From Synaphobranchus kaupii (Eukaryota; Chordata; Actinopteri; Anguilliformes; Synaphobranchidae), in NCBI GenBank assembly GCA_029718625.1, contig CM056376.1:115012173-115076172 (forward strand): a stretch of 64,000 nt of DNA, written 5' to 3'. Every line of letters starts with the position of its first letter. The first letter of the stretch is position 1. Below are positions 1-12,955 of this stretch, one piece after another. Position numbers and translations under genes: made by a program. Below the pieces are notes generated by a model. The model was not told where the DNA came from. It ran no database searches and worked only from the letters and a program-made list of their open reading frames with translations.

Positions 1-218
1 AAACCACCATAGCTAACTAGCTAACGTTAGTTTGGTTTAACGGTCAGTTTTGAGTTCCACTCATTTTTACCCACACCCAACGTATTATTTTAAAAGTCCA
101 ACTAGTACGGTTAAGACTGATAACAAAGTAACGATAGTAGGGAGGTTAATGTTTTCTAAAAGCTGAGCAGTGACGGATTCAGTAACCTGAGCTAACCCCC
201 TCTGCCCTTAGCTCTCAG

Positions 219-266
219 GAGGAATTGGAAACGAGGAATTGGAAACGAGGAATTGGAAACGAGGAA
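219..266. repeat. Short tandem repeat, 15-bp unit
   Basis: About three copies of a unit containing GGAATTGGAAACGA stand head to tail just before the left arm of the fold-back element. Confidence 0.7.
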
Positions 267-272
267 TGTCTT

Positions 273-995
273 CGCGCGAAAGAGTTTGCAGCCGACGCGT
301 GATTCTTGCTTGGCCGCTAATACGCCTGCCGCACTATAGCACCCAGCCTCCAGAACAATCTATCCCCAATCCATCTGAACATTCAAAACTGCATTAAAAA
401 TTTATTTCCACCAATTTAAGATCCCAGCTAAACCCACTCCCTCTCCCGTGTAGTGTTTTGCATGCTGAAAAGTTTATTTTTGTTTTTTGTCTGACCCTCT
501 CCATTGACCCCTGGGGCCAATTGCAATCACGTTGGCAGGAATACATTTGGTTAGAGCACAGAGCTGCAAAAGAACTGTATTTGAGGTACTTCTGCCTTCT
601 TGGTTCATTACATTGCATTTACATTAAAATAATTTGGCAGGCACTCTTACCCAGAACTCTTTATAACATTTAACTTTTTGAGATTGTATCATTTTGGTAC
701 AATATAAAATGTGAAAATCAGTGATGTTTACTCTAAAATGAAAAGTTATATATAATTTAATAATAATATTATTATTGTTTTTGTTGTTATAAAACAAAAA
801 TACAATTTAAAAATGGCAGGAGTGGGGCTCTAACTGGGATCTTAAATGAGTGCAAATGTATTTGTAATCCAGTTTTGAATGTTCAGAGGGATTGGAGATT
901 ATTCTGGAGGTTGGGTGCCATGCTGCGCAGACATATTAGCGGCACAGCAAGCATCACACATCAGCTGCAAGCTCTTTCACACGACAAACCACTGA
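273..995. mobile_element. Fold-back DNA element with long inverted repeats
   Basis: Bases about 273-435 recur in inverted orientation at about 790-990. Shared blocks are GAAAGAG...TTGCAG, GCCGCTAATA, GCACCCA-CCTCCAGAA, CTGAACATTCAAAACTG and TTTAAGATCCCAG. The arms are diverged (I estimate 75-85% identity by eye). No transposase is visible between them. The interior (605-665) holds a piece of the common fish SINE/L2 tail (CATTTACATT...GGCAG-C-CTCTTA-CCAGA). The superfamily is not assigned. Confidence 0.6.
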
Positions 996-1115
996 AGGTT
1001 CTGTAGAAGACAAGTAGCCAACTTTCTGCCTTCCATAAGCAAGCTAATAATAATAATACATTTTGGGTTGGTTGAATTAAAATTTAAGTGGCTTTCATGA
1101 ACGTGGCGAAGAATG

Positions 1116-1312
1116 TGTTGCTTCAGTGGATTACTCATACCAGTAGTATGTGTTGCTTCAGTGGATTACTCATACCAGTAGTATGTGTTGCTTCAGTGGA
1201 TTACTCATACCAGTAGTATGTGTTGCTTCAGTGGATTACTCATACCAGTAGTATGTGTTGCTTCAGTGGATTACTCATACCAGTAGTACGTGTTGCTTCA
1301 GTGGATTGCTGT
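1116..1312. repeat. Minisatellite, 35-bp unit, about 5.5 copies
   Basis: Copies start at 1116, 1151, 1186, 1221, 1256 and 1291, exactly 35 bases apart. Each contains TGTTGCTTCAGTGGATTACT and CATACCAGTAGTATG. Copies are nearly identical; the last one degenerates after 1300. Confidence 0.95.
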
Positions 1313-1479
1313 GGTGTAGCATAATTTGGTTTCTAACTGAAACCAAAAAAAAAAAAAAGGTTTTCTTATTAAATAAAGGATCAACCAATTAATTAATTAA
1401 TTAATTACCCCCAAGGGTTAGGTTTTGTTAATTAATTAATAGATGAGTGAGAGGGCTTTAAACATGTTTTGGGATGTTG

Positions 1480-2009
1480 ATGAGGATAAGATAAGATAAG
1501 AAAAACTTTATTGTTCATGACATTACATGAAATGGAAATTTGCCTTTGGCATTCTGGCAACACAGTGTAAGACAGACAGTACAGGGCAGCTAAAATACAT
1601 TTTCAGCAGCAGCAGCAGTGGGGGGGGGGGGGGGTTTAGTTTATTCTCTGTTTAGGATGGCCACAGCAGAGGGCATAAATGACTTATTGTGCCCATTTTT
1701 CCTGGCTAGTGGGACCTTGAATCTCCTGCCAGATGGCAACAGCTGGAATGATGAGTGAAGGGGGGTGGGTGGGGGTCATTATAGACCTGGGTTATGGGCC
1801 TTTTTGGTTATGGACCGGTTGTATAGGTTCTGGAGTTGCAATTGCTTATTTCCAGTGATCTTGCTGGCCTGGTTAACCACCTGGGTCAGCTTGTTCCTGT
1901 GTCTAACTGAGAGCTTCCCATACCAGGAGACAATGTTATAGGTGAGAATACTCTCAGTGACTGACCTGTAGACCATGGTCAGGGTGTGTTTGCTGGCATT
2001 GAGGATCAA
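1480..2009 (-). mobile_element. 3' end of a non-LTR retrotransposon (LINE), CR1/Rex1-like
   Basis: The minus-strand frame over 1779-2009 resembles the region C-terminal to the reverse transcriptase of fish LINEs (YRSVTESILTYNIVSWYG, then LSVRHRNKLTQVV). Minus-strand bases 1620-1760 carry the usual tail with LPSGRR-like and FMPSA-like codons in a broken frame. The far end (about 1490-1520) is a GATAA/TTTATTG tail of the kind found at LINE 3' ends. Only the last part remains, so it is a dead 5'-truncated copy. The clade is inferred from general resemblance. Confidence 0.6.
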
Positions 2010-2465
2010 GTGGTGGGATTGTGAATCTTTCCTGGTGTGGGTCTCCGGTCATACAGTGTGTTCCCCTGAGTTGGTGAAGACTGAGGTTTACTGTGGAGAC
2101 TGTGTGTCTTTCTGCGCTCAAACCACCCCAACCTGCTCATGTGTGTGCTATGTGGTAATTACTACTATAAAATGAAAAAGGAATGAGAGCCACGTTTGTG
2201 TGGGGACTGAGGGAGAGAGCATTACACAGAGAAGATGGAGAGAGTGATAAAGAGTGAGAGAGGAAGAGAAGAAATAAACATTCTTTCCTCATCTCTACAG
2301 GGGCTGTTTTTGGAGGAGGTTCAAATAGACTGAAGGATACGCCCACAGAAAACGCTTTTGTTAAACAAAGATTACATTTATTGTCAGTAATTTTTAAAAG
2401 ATGACAGCATGTCACTTGTCCTTTCACAATAAAATGATCACAGAATTCAGAAGAATAAAAAGAAA

Positions 2466-2509
2466 CACACACGCGCACACACACACACACACACACACAC
2501 ATGCACGCC

Positions 2510-2545
<36 letters not shown>
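2466..2545. repeat. (CA)n microsatellite
   Basis: Mostly uninterrupted CA dinucleotides with a central GCACGCCCGCGCG interruption. Confidence 0.95.
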
Positions 2546-2546
<1 letters not shown>

Positions 2547-3103
2547 GGTCTGATAATGATATTTCTGTGTGAATCTGACGACTTCAGAAGAAATTAGAGA
2601 CCAAAGGGAGATGGGGGTGTGGCCTGATGCGTGTTGCCATGGTGATTCCTTTGCAGAGGTGAACCACGCACGCTGAGCTCACTGGACTGGCCTTGGCCGT
2701 TACCTCTTTCAAAGGAGCAAAGAAAACATCTGGAAAGGTGAGAGCATTTCAAACGAATATAAAATAAATAAACGGAAAGTCCAAAACCACTGACAGTAAA
2801 GAGGTAGCTCCTGTCATTCCAACTAAACCTCCTGACCTCTGTCCCATTATCCTCTCTCTCTCTCCATCTCTCTCCCCCTCTAGCTCTCTGTCTTCCTCTA
2901 TCCCTCACTACCTCTCACTCTCTATTCTGCTTGCTCTCTCTCCCTCCCCTCACGGAAGATAGCCTGCAGTTCAGTGAGCACATCTACAGTGACCTCTGAC
3001 CTCTTGTGTTCTCCTCACACACAGGAAGCGCGAAAGACAGAAATAAACAAGCAGGCAACAGAGGAAAAGATGCCCTCTTTCACACCCACCAGCGAGAGAA
3101 AAA

Positions 3104-3236
<133 letters not shown>

Positions 3237-3343
3237 TGTGAGAGAAGCAGAAGTTAGATGTAAATATAGACCAAAGGAGGATCCAGGAAGAGAGGGGAAG
3301 GTCTTAGTGTCACCTGCACAGACCCCCCCATTGCCTGGACTGC

Positions 3344-3431
3344 TGTCCGTCTGTCTGTCTGTCTGTCTGTCTGTCAGCCAATCAGCCTTCAGTTGGGAGA
3401 GGAAACATTCTCACACTACCCCACCAAACCC

Positions 3432-3465
<34 letters not shown>

Positions 3466-4530
3466 AATCAACCAATCAGCCTTCAGCTTTGAGGGGAAAC
3501 TTTCTCACACTGCCCCACCAAACCCTCTGTCTGTCTGCGTGCCAATGTTTCAGTTAGTCAGGTGTCTGGCAGCCAACCAGTGTATCACTTTGTTAGTAAG
3601 TGTCAGTCAGTCACTGAATCAGTGTTTCAGTCTCATTCAGTCACTGAATCAGTGTTTCAGTCTCATTCAGTCACTGAATCACTGTATTGTATCTCACACA
3701 GGGACTGTCTCTCTGTTTTTGTCTGCCAAGATATTTGTGTCACTGCATCAGCCAGTCAGCCAGCCCATCTGCCTCTCCATTTCAGCTCAATCCTTCTGGA
3801 ACATTTTCTAGAGTCCAGTCTCAATGTGGGTGGAGAGGTCAGGGGTCAGGGTAGCTGGAGAGTTGGTCTGGGGGTGAGAGTAGCAGCGAATCTCACCCCG
3901 CTTGCTTAAATTCCACTCCAAATTACCGTTTAAATCTCCTGAATTAAATCAATAGTCTGTCTCTCTTTGGGATTCAAAAAGGAACACTGAAGAATAATTC
4001 AAAAACAAAATGTACAGTTAATTCGTTTTTACTATATTTCCACAAAGCATAAATACAAGGATGATAAAAGATGTGTAGACTGAATCAGATGAATCAGAAT
4101 GAATCAGATGACTGTCCAAACCCCAGCTATCACACAATCCCAGCGAACACCATCCCTCTTTATTTTCAACACCATCACCCAGGGCAACAGCAGGCACATG
4201 TGGTGGGAGCATAAGAGAAGGATTGTACTGGCATATATACAGGATGAGATGTACTGTTGTGGTGGTTATGTTCTGGTGTGAATGGATTGAGAATTATGAG
4301 CAACAGTTTCTCCTCTTTCTATCTCAGGGCCAGCCCTCTCTCCACCTGTCTGTCTTTCTGTCTGTCTGTCTCTCCGTCTGTCTTTCTGCCTGTCTGTCTC
4401 TCCACCTGTCTGTCTGCATGTCTGTCTCTCCACCTGTCTGTCTGGCTCTCCACCTGTCTGCCTGTCTGTCTGTCTGTTTCTCCACCTGTCTGTCTCTCTG
4501 TCTGCCTGTCTGTCTGTCTGTCATATCCCG
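3344..4530. repeat. CTGT-rich simple repeat cluster
   Basis: Arrays of CTGT occupy 3344-3375, 3431-3464, 3527-3537 and 4348-4522. A 25-30 bp repeat (CATTCAGTCACTGAATCA) lies at 3610-3680. The whole stretch is low complexity. Open frames of Leu/Ser/Cys repeats arise from it and I do not consider them genes. Confidence 0.9.
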
Positions 4531-4735
4531 CTTTTCTTCATCCTCATCTTACTATATCTTTCAAATTCTATCTATTTCTCTCTCCTACTCTCCCCCTCTC
4601 TCATTCTAACTCTCTCTCTCTCTCTCTCTCTCTTTGTTTGCATATTTTGAGCACAGTAGTAGTGTATTGAGCTGCATCCTGCGGCTCCCTCTCACTTCTT
4701 GCACAGACCTGAGAACTGACACATTCTTTCTATAC

Positions 4736-4875
4736 TATGTATGTGTGTGTGCGTATGTATATGTGTGTGCATGCGTATGTGTGTACGTGTGTGTGCGTGT
4801 GGATGTGTGTGTGTGTGTGCGTGTGCGTGTGTGTGTGTGTGTGTATGTGTATGTGTGTATGCGTGTGTATGTATT
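4736..4875. repeat. (GT)n microsatellite with imperfect units
   Basis: GT dinucleotides interrupted by ATGT and GCGT units. Confidence 0.9.
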
Positions 4876-5610
4876 GTTATGCTAACTAGCGATTAGCGCT
4901 AGTAATAACAGTAGCGGAGGTGACAGCAATAGCAATACATTACAGTAGCACAACATTAGTGGAAAGAAAAGATGCACAGACGTCGTCATAGTTGTACAGG
5001 CGGCACTGGTGTTGACAGGGGCAGCTGTAGCGGTCGTAGCATTAGCTGTAGCTGTAGTAGAACAACTATTGTTATTGTTATTACACGTCAGAGTCGTTTC
5101 TGTGAATTCAGAAACACTAAATGCTGAACCAGCAACAGTAGAGAGATTAGCTTCTTCTTTTTTTTTATAAAAAAAAAAACAGTAAGAGTCCAGCGCTGAC
5201 TGATATTATTCTTCCTCTACCTGTATATGCTTTAGCATGAGCCCCACCAGTTCAGGCTCCCTACTGCCCTCTACTGTATTGACTGTATCATACATCAGCA
5301 CAGCACCCCCTAGTGGAATGGAGGTCTAAGGGGTGGGAGTAACCTGAAAATGGATCAAGATACAGGTGTGCAGAGGCCGTAGAGGGTAGAAAGGGAGCAC
5401 AGTTTGGGGTGGCGGTGGAAAGGAAACGTGTCCGGCTGATGGACAGACTCAGCCGAAGAGGAGGTGAAGGGAGAAAGTGAGGAGTGAGAGGGAAACGGAG
5501 ATAAAGGAGAGCCGGAAAGAGGAGGAGGAGGAAGGAAGGCCCGGCGAGTCAAAGCCAGGCGGGCACTCCAGCTCGAAGCAGCGCACTGAGGAGTCTTCGT
5601 TCCCATAGTT
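4876..5610. other. No gene recognised before the assembly gap
   Basis: Mixed sequence with short A and T runs (5150-5180). The last 250 bases before the gap are purine-rich and more GC-rich than their surroundings, but I see no splice-bounded reading frame. Confidence 0.4.
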
Positions 5611-6110
5611 NNNNNNNNNNNNNNNNNNNNNNNNNNNNNNNNNNNNNNNNNNNNNNNNNNNNNNNNNNNNNNNNNNNNNNNNNNNNNNNNNNNNNNNNNN
5701 NNNNNNNNNNNNNNNNNNNNNNNNNNNNNNNNNNNNNNNNNNNNNNNNNNNNNNNNNNNNNNNNNNNNNNNNNNNNNNNNNNNNNNNNNNNNNNNNNNNN
5801 NNNNNNNNNNNNNNNNNNNNNNNNNNNNNNNNNNNNNNNNNNNNNNNNNNNNNNNNNNNNNNNNNNNNNNNNNNNNNNNNNNNNNNNNNNNNNNNNNNNN
5901 NNNNNNNNNNNNNNNNNNNNNNNNNNNNNNNNNNNNNNNNNNNNNNNNNNNNNNNNNNNNNNNNNNNNNNNNNNNNNNNNNNNNNNNNNNNNNNNNNNNN
6001 NNNNNNNNNNNNNNNNNNNNNNNNNNNNNNNNNNNNNNNNNNNNNNNNNNNNNNNNNNNNNNNNNNNNNNNNNNNNNNNNNNNNNNNNNNNNNNNNNNNN
6101 NNNNNNNNNN
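5611..6110. other. Assembly gap (500 N)
   Basis: Exactly 500 consecutive N, the usual size for a gap of unknown length. Any open frame spanning it is meaningless. Confidence 1.
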
Positions 6111-6927
6111 CCCCTGCCTCTCTTCACTGCCTGCTGGTATTGCCTACGCAACAGTCAGAATTGTATTATGTAAATTGAAAAATGGCATAAATGTAATTTG
6201 CCTTCATAATATCAGAGACATCAAAGAGAACAGAGCGGGGATATAATAAAAAAAGATGCTAGACAGGATAAAATATTCAATATAATGTTAATGTTAGGCT
6301 AAAAAAGCTGGCAAAAAAAAAAAAAAGCTGGTTGTGCAACTTCTGTTGTTAAAATGCTGCTTTATGATTTGGATATTTAGGAGATTCATTATCTAACGAA
6401 GATTGCAAACTTTAGTTATGGCTTGTTCACGTTGACTTCTGTATTATCAGAACGGCTCCACTGTACCCGATCTCACATGGAAGAAAGATATCTTTTTCGT
6501 TGGGAAGCTACTCTTTTTAGCTGAAGATGACATTATCATTTAGCCAAGTTAGTTATTTGCTTTCCCGAGTTAACATAACCAAAACAAATGTACTCTTCTG
6601 CGCAATGGCCATGAAGGGGGAGGGGGTGGGCATTGCTCAGCTGCAGGGCCACCACGTCTCACACACAGATGGACTCCTGCAATGCCCTGTAAAGTACACT
6701 CTTCATCCACACACCCCATTTCACAGGCCCACAGAACCAACCAATCAGCAGCCTTGTTTAAAGACTGCTGATCCAGAACCCTGCTTTCTCATCTTTATCG
6801 CCACTACACAGGCTTCCGAATGCACAGGGTTGTGCTTTTAATAAGCTGACACCTTGCAAATATTTAGTTACGTATGTAAATTAGGGTGCGTGTCTCTTTA
6901 TTGGGACTGCTTATATCAGAACCCCGA

Positions 6928-7045
6928 ACAGCGGTCCTGGAGAGCCACAGGGTCTGCTGGGGTCCCCCAAACCTGGTCCTGTGGAGCCACAGGGTCTTCT
7001 GGGGTGCCCCAACCTTGGTTCTGGAGAGTCCACAGGGTCTGTTGT
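6928..7045. repeat. Threefold tandem repeat of a CCTGGAGAGCC-type unit
   Basis: Three diverged copies of GGTCCTGGAGAGCCACAGGG followed by TCT-CTGGGGT-CCCCAA-CCT, spacing about 47 bases. The motif resembles the termini of fish hAT-type MITEs (TCCTGGAGGGCC...), seen again at 21243-21330 and 37730. Confidence 0.7.
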
Positions 7046-7522
7046 TACACAGGTAAACTGCCTCACCTGCGCAACTCCAGATGAGTCCGTGGACTCAAAC
7101 ACAAACTGAGGGGACTTAATCTTTCCGCTCAATTCACAGAAAAAGGATGTTGTGAAAAAACACTAAGCAAAAAAATATGGGTATATCCACATAGCAACCT
7201 GACAGTCATCTTCATAATTGTGACTCAAGTTTCCCTCAAATGTACAAAATTGGTTGTGTGCGCGTGTGTTTGTGTGAGAGAGAGAGACAAAGGAAGAAAC
7301 AGAAAAAAAAAATATGTTGTGCAACTTCCAGAAAGAGAAAGAGAGGAAGGAAGAGAGAGGGGAGACGCATTAATCAAAAAGTCCGGCCTCACCCATTGCT
7401 AGGCGAAACCGAGAGAAGTGAATAGAGTGACAGAGAGACAGACAGAAACAGAGACAGACAGAAACAGAGAGACAAACATGTCTGTGGAGCCCAAGCCTGG
7501 CTGATCTAGTGCAGCTGTAGGA

Positions 7523-7550
<28 letters not shown>
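7523..7550. repeat. Poly-C tract (28 C)
   Basis: Uninterrupted run of C. Such runs are prone to sequencing length error. Confidence 0.95.
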
Positions 7551-7553
<3 letters not shown>

Positions 7554-7806
7554 TCTGTGGAAAAGAAAAGGGTGTGGCTCTCTCGCTGTTTGGTGGCTCC
7601 ATGTTGTAACCTGACCGCTGGCTTTTGATGTTACACTGCAGCAATGTGACTCACCAGGAAAACGGCCTCCTTCCGCCATCTCAGAGCAGGACTAGAGCAT
7701 GCACTCACGCACGTGTACACACATGCGCATGCTCACAGACACATTACCCTTATGCTGTATGACTGTCTACCATTACGCCACTCAGCCTGTTGCTAAATGA
7801 TCGTAT

Positions 7807-9140
7807 TGGGCCTCATTTATCAATATGGTCGTAAAAAATAGCGTATATTTGAAGGATCCAGCTAGCATACAAAATTCTCACTTGCGATTCATCAATCACT
7901 GATCTGAGTGTAAATGTATGATAAATCAGACCTGGATCGGAAGCGCATTCACATCATTATGAATTACCAAGCTCACACGCCCACATTTTATTATCTATAT
8001 TTGGCAATGCCACCTCCTTCAAAACGCACATGCCAACGCGGTTTTCTCCAGTATTATAAGCAACAGGAAAGCAAATTATTTTTCTGTGAGGGTAAACTTT
8101 AAATGCTTATGAATTAACAAGATGATAAACGTGTGCTTATTGGGAGCGAATGGTGTGCAGCCTAGCTCAAAAGCCGCTATGTAGCAAGGGATAACCAGGG
8201 CTAAAATGCTTCCTCTGAATTGCGAACTACAGCCGAGATTAAAACTTTTTAATAAAATAACCATTCACAAAAGAATTTCCGGCGGACGGTACAGGAAATG
8301 GCATCCTGGACCTCTCATCTGCAGAAGAGAGTGTTGTGGGGGATATCATAGGGAAGTGGCGGTGTAAGGAGTGATAGAAGGACGCAACTGACTTGATTCG
8401 TCAAGATTTCAAGATTATATCACGCTGGTTGCGACGTTTGTTAGGTCTTCTAGGCTAATTAAAACTAACTAGATGGGATTTATAGAAAAAATATTAACAG
8501 TTTTGTGTCTTGCATACAACATGACTGGTGATGCGTAATTATTTTCATATGGCGGTCACCAATAAATACTTATACAAAGGCTATTCCTGATGTAATCATT
8601 TTAACCGGCTTCTGCTTCATTCCATTTAGGCTGCACAATAGTGATTAAAAATCTACTTATTCAGATACTATTTTTGCCAATTAGGCTACACAACGTCTAC
8701 AGCCACAATGAGAAGTTCAAGTGCATTTTAAAATATTGCCCAGGTGCATTAACGGCTTTTAATATTTTCATAAATGGAATGACTTGGACGTGCCATTTTT
8801 ACGATCAGCTACTCATTTAAAGCGAACTGATTTTAAAGCTCAGATAACCTATGTTTTTCAAAGAGCACCTTTTTGTTCATCACCTGTTGACCCAGTGCTC
8901 TGAACAAAGTTATTTGTTTTCATTATAGGCTGCACAACTATTCCCTTGCTGTCCATTGCATGCAATGTCACTGCCTCGCCACTGGGAAAAATGTACGCAG
9001 GGTCGAGAGCTGTCGTGAGGTTTCATTGTACCGTACACCCCACGTTCAATTTGATAAATCCGTAAATTTTCCTAAAAATGGCTGTACGCTCACTTTACGA
9101 TCAGATTTGAACGTATGCCCTGAATGATAAATGAGGCCCA
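7807..9140. mobile_element. DNA transposon with AT target duplication (ISL2EU/Harbinger-like candidate)
   Basis: The left end reads TGGGCCTCATTTATCA and the right end is its exact inverse, TGATAAATGAGGCCCA. Both are flanked by AT, giving a possible 2-bp target duplication. Within the right end TACGATCAGATTTGAACG resembles the left subterminal sequence. The interior (1.33 kb) has no long open frame, so the copy is non-autonomous. ISL2EU elements duplicate AT, which is why I suggest that group; the assignment is inference. Confidence 0.65.
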
Positions 9141-9665
9141 ATGTATTCCTCATGAAATGTGGTTATAAAAGAGACTCAGCCCCTGCTCACTGTTCTTCAG
9201 ATATGCACAGTTAAAGATCCTCTCTGGGGGAAAATCACCATTCCGGAAGCGTGTCTGAGAATAGCAGAGGGCGTGGTGATAAACACTAAAATCAGCTCCA
9301 ATTTAACATGCACATTACAAACAAATCCAACCTCAGAAGTCATGAACAGTGTTTACACCACAGAACTATACAAGAACTAGAAAGGAAATGTGGTTCAATT
9401 CAACCCTATTCGATTTGGTTCTTCCGCAATGGCACCACCGCAAGATGGCTGCCATGGCCCGGAAATAGTATTACCGATGAGCTCTGCCATGTATTTCCAA
9501 TGGAGCGTTGTGAAATCCAACGGAGTCGCCCCATCGCAATCTAGGTACCAATAGTTCACAATATGGTAATCAATAGAAGCAGGCAATCACATTTTACATT
9601 TTTCCTGGATCCAAAATGTTTTTAGGCTACACAGAAAAAAAGAGGGCATGATTTAAAAGAAACGA

Positions 9666-9930
9666 AGCCTTCAACATTAATCTTTCTAACAGACACAAGT
9701 TCACCATAGTTCATTATATCAGTCCAACATTCCGAGACGATACTTGCAAAATAGGCTAACATACAATTTTCACAGTAGCCATTTCCCATCACGATTTCTC
9801 ATAATTTAGGCTACACCTCACGTTAGCTAGCTGTGCAAGACTGGTTCACGTAAAGCTTGAGAGAGTGGTCGGGACTCGGGATCTACCGGTGTAGCTTTCC
9901 TATACCACAGACGGCGGATTAAGCAAAATA
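9666..9930. repeat. Dispersed repeat, copy 1 of 3
   Basis: Shares ordered blocks with 12701-12955: GCCTTCAACATTAATCT, CACCATAGTTCATT, TATCAGTC-AACATT, TTTCTCAT, GGTTCACG-AAAGCTTGA and CCACAGA. Function unknown. No coding frame is conserved between copies. Confidence 0.65.
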
Positions 9931-11459
9931 AACAAGGGGACACAATAATCATTATTTAATTATGTGAATGTAATCATACACATGTAGGGACAATAGGAAC
10001 TACAATTCCATACAGTCCACAGGAGGCTCCTCCTCCACGTTGGAAGTGACGTAGGACGTTGCACCAGTTGTGATTTCCGCACTGTAACGTGATCCTGCAC
10101 AGCGGAATGCGCGACTGGCAATAAAGTTTATAATAATCCCAACACAGCCAGTTCTCCCCAGTTTTCTTCCGGGCCCGTGAGGCCTGGAGCACGGGCCGAG
10201 CCCTCGCTCTACAGGAAGCATCGGCCGTCCGCGACGCCGACTCAACCGAGCGAGGCGGGCTCATCTACCCCCGGCTATCAGCCACGGAGGACCGGAGACG
10301 AGACGCAAGGAGGCAACGCGAGCACCCGGTGGTCAAGAAGAACCACCAAGCGGACCACGCAGCCACTGATCCTGTAGCAGAGCACCGCCGATGAGTCCCC
10401 AAAGAGGCAAGCGGTCTGCAGTAGGATGGTTCTGCATAGTTCGGGAGAGAGAATGCGAACGGTTCCATTATCCCGTAACCCTGACGACGAAAGAAACCTG
10501 TTCATGGGACCCAAGATGAGGCGGCCAGTTCTCCTATCTATCACAACCCTGCGAACTCGCCAACACTGGAAAAGGGCGACCGGATTTCCCCTTTTTATTG
10601 TGAGTGTGCGATCCAACGGAAGAACCTATTTAACAGACTTTAATTCAAGTAAGGCTGTAACATGGGCAATAGCGTATTAGTTAGCAACCGCAACATGTTT
10701 GTGACTGGATGTATGTAACTGCTATTGAAAGGTTAATGTGTGTTCCGTAAACGTTTTGTGTTACAGTTTTACTTTGGATGGTTTTAAGCCATCCACCGCG
10801 CTGCGTTATGTTTAATGCATCACCATCACGAACGTATCTTGCATGTGATCTGTCTTTAAACACTAACCAGTCTTAGTCCTAACACTGCACGCTGATCTCA
10901 ACGCACACGCATTTAAGCTTACGGCTATCCCTTATGTGTATGGTATGGTTCATGCGCCGCCATTAGCTAGCTCCAGCAAAAGCTAGTTTCAAACCTCCCT
11001 CCATCTTAGTTTCTTTGTTCTCACTGAACACGTGTCCGTTGCAACCCCCACACGTAGGAGAACATGGAAATTCCTCACACGCCCAACGCAACGCACACAC
11101 ACACACGCACACAGTTTGTTGTACATTATAGTAGTGAATCGTGCCTTGCTCTGTTTGGTACTTTGTGTTCAATAAACTATTACATTTATCCAAGATTGCC
11201 TGTATTAATGTTGCTCTTGTGTTGAACTGAATCAGCCAATGCTAATCGCAGGGATTCCCCAAAATGCCTTCACCTTCTAGCTGAATCATTTATATTAATT
11301 CGGTATCAACTGAGTACATGATATTGTGATTTTGCTAAGACAATTATTGTGTAATTAATTTAATTATTAATTCAAGTTACCCATTTTTAGTTAGTATATT
11401 CTCTTTTGAGAATAATATATTAATTTTATGAGACTGATTTATTATACAAAACCATGCCA
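9931..11459. other. No gene recognised; a GC-rich patch at about 10130-10600
   Basis: The patch 10130-10600 is GC- and CpG-richer than its surroundings and open in several overlapping frames. I recognise no protein and see no convincing splice frame. It could be a CpG island, an old coding remnant or part of a repeat. A short CA run lies at 11094-11112. Confidence 0.35.
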
Positions 11460-11504
11460 CCAGTTGTATAAGGATGGTAGTGGCGTGTCGCAGTACATAA
11501 GTGA

Positions 11505-11660
11505 CGCCCCGTGTATAAATAGAGGTATGTCCCCTACATTTTTGGTGCCCCGCGTACGGACTCTGATGATTGAGAGAACATGTTACTGATCGTCTTTCTC
11601 ACTGCTATCAGACTGGTACGTGGTCACTACATTTTTGGTACCCCGTGTATAGATTGAAAT
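11505..11660. repeat. Duplicated CTACATTTTTGGTNCCCCG motif, possible LTR/primer-site remnant
   Basis: CTACATTTTTGGTGCCCCG at about 11534 recurs as CTACATTTTTGGTACCCCG at about 11626. TATAAATAG stands at 11515. TGGTGCCCCG next to ...CTACA resembles an LTR end followed by a primer-binding site, but no LTR pair or coding region was found. Confidence 0.3.
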
Positions 11661-12700
11661 GAATATTCCCTACACACATAACGTTAATGTATCTATGTAT
11701 TTATTGTTTTGGTTTTCACATAACATTGATTGTTCAGTGGGTCTGTGGTGGGCGCTGGACTGGAGAGAATTTTTTTTTAATATGGGAAAGGTTAGTCAAT
11801 CAGTAGCCGTTTATATGTTTCACCTTCAATACATGGCGTGCAGAAATAGCCTATATTTTTTCAAACCGGATGACAGTAACTGCATTATGCGATAAATGTT
11901 TGCGAAGAAGACCAAGTGCTCCCATTTATTGTAGGCTATATAGGACATTGTAGCTTTAGGCCTGGAAAGTGGAAAGTTATTGTGGCTGCGTTTACCATTT
12001 TATGTTGCTCTTGTAGCTATGTCGGTGTGCACTGCAGCACCCTCTCATCGCTCGAAAGAAATCAAACGCATTAAGGAACTGAAGTTGAGCATCAAAGCTA
12101 GGCTATCAAAGCCAGACAACGTTATACTGCAGACCGCATAAACGGGGCACAAGTGTCCGAACAAATATTTTCGGTGCAAAAAGACGAAATATCCAGGTAA
12201 AGCCAGGACGTCTGGATCTGATAGCCTACTGGATATTGGAAGGTTAGCATAAATAACGTTATGTCCATTGCAGTTAGGCTTAACCATAAACTGTAACGTC
12301 ATAAATTGCTTAACACGGATTTCTTTCAAAATAACGTTCAGATTGGAATGCAGCTGAATACATCGATGGGGTTAGGCTACGTTAAGGTTAGCCAAATATG
12401 TTCTAAAGTAGCTATAACTATGCCTGGCTTTTCTTTTAAATTTGCATCGAGCTACTATTGGCATATTATCAACAGGCTTTTGTGAGCCTGTCATTTATAC
12501 GCCTCTGACTGCTATTGCGAGCTAACAAAGGTACCTTTCATTTAGCATGACCACAGAACTGTACATTTCTGAGAGCATAATTTAGCAGTCGTCGCTAGCT
12601 AACGTTATACACGTCTATGGTCAACGGTCGCAAGAGGTTCCTGCTTTCTGGGAGGGTGGGCTAATAATATGTTGGGTCATAAGCCTGCTTTGTTCAACAC

Positions 12701-12955
12701 AGCCTTCAACATTAATCTGTCTAACACAACGTTACATTGCAAAAATCACCATAGTTCATTCTATCAGTCTAACATTGACATTCCGGGAAGGAACCTGTAA
12801 AATAGACTATGGTTATCACTGTGGCAATTTCCATCACAATTTCTCATTATTCAGGCAACACTTCACGCTATTATTAGCCGGGCAAAGACCGCTGGTTCAC
12901 GGAAAGCTTGAAAAAGCGGTTGGGATCACCGACTGCAATACCACAGATGGTAAAT
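12701..12955. repeat. Dispersed repeat, copy 2 of 3
   Basis: Counterpart of 9666-9930, same order and strand. A more diverged third copy is at about 14450-14600 (GGGCATTTCCATCGCAATTTC; CAGAAAGCCTGAGACAGCG). Confidence 0.65.

Noticed and set aside
1116..1312. CRISPR-like array
   Set aside because: The 35-bp units are contiguous without variable spacers, and the genome is a vertebrate.
4223..4670. Overlapping Leu/Ser/Cys-rich open frames
   Set aside because: Simple-repeat translations (CTGT), no domain.
5549..6151. 200-codon open frame on the minus strand
   Set aside because: It consists mostly of the assembly gap.
9974..10680. Several overlapping open frames of 66-112 codons in a GC-rich patch
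   Set aside because: Frames on both strands are equally open, no recognisable domain or splice structure.
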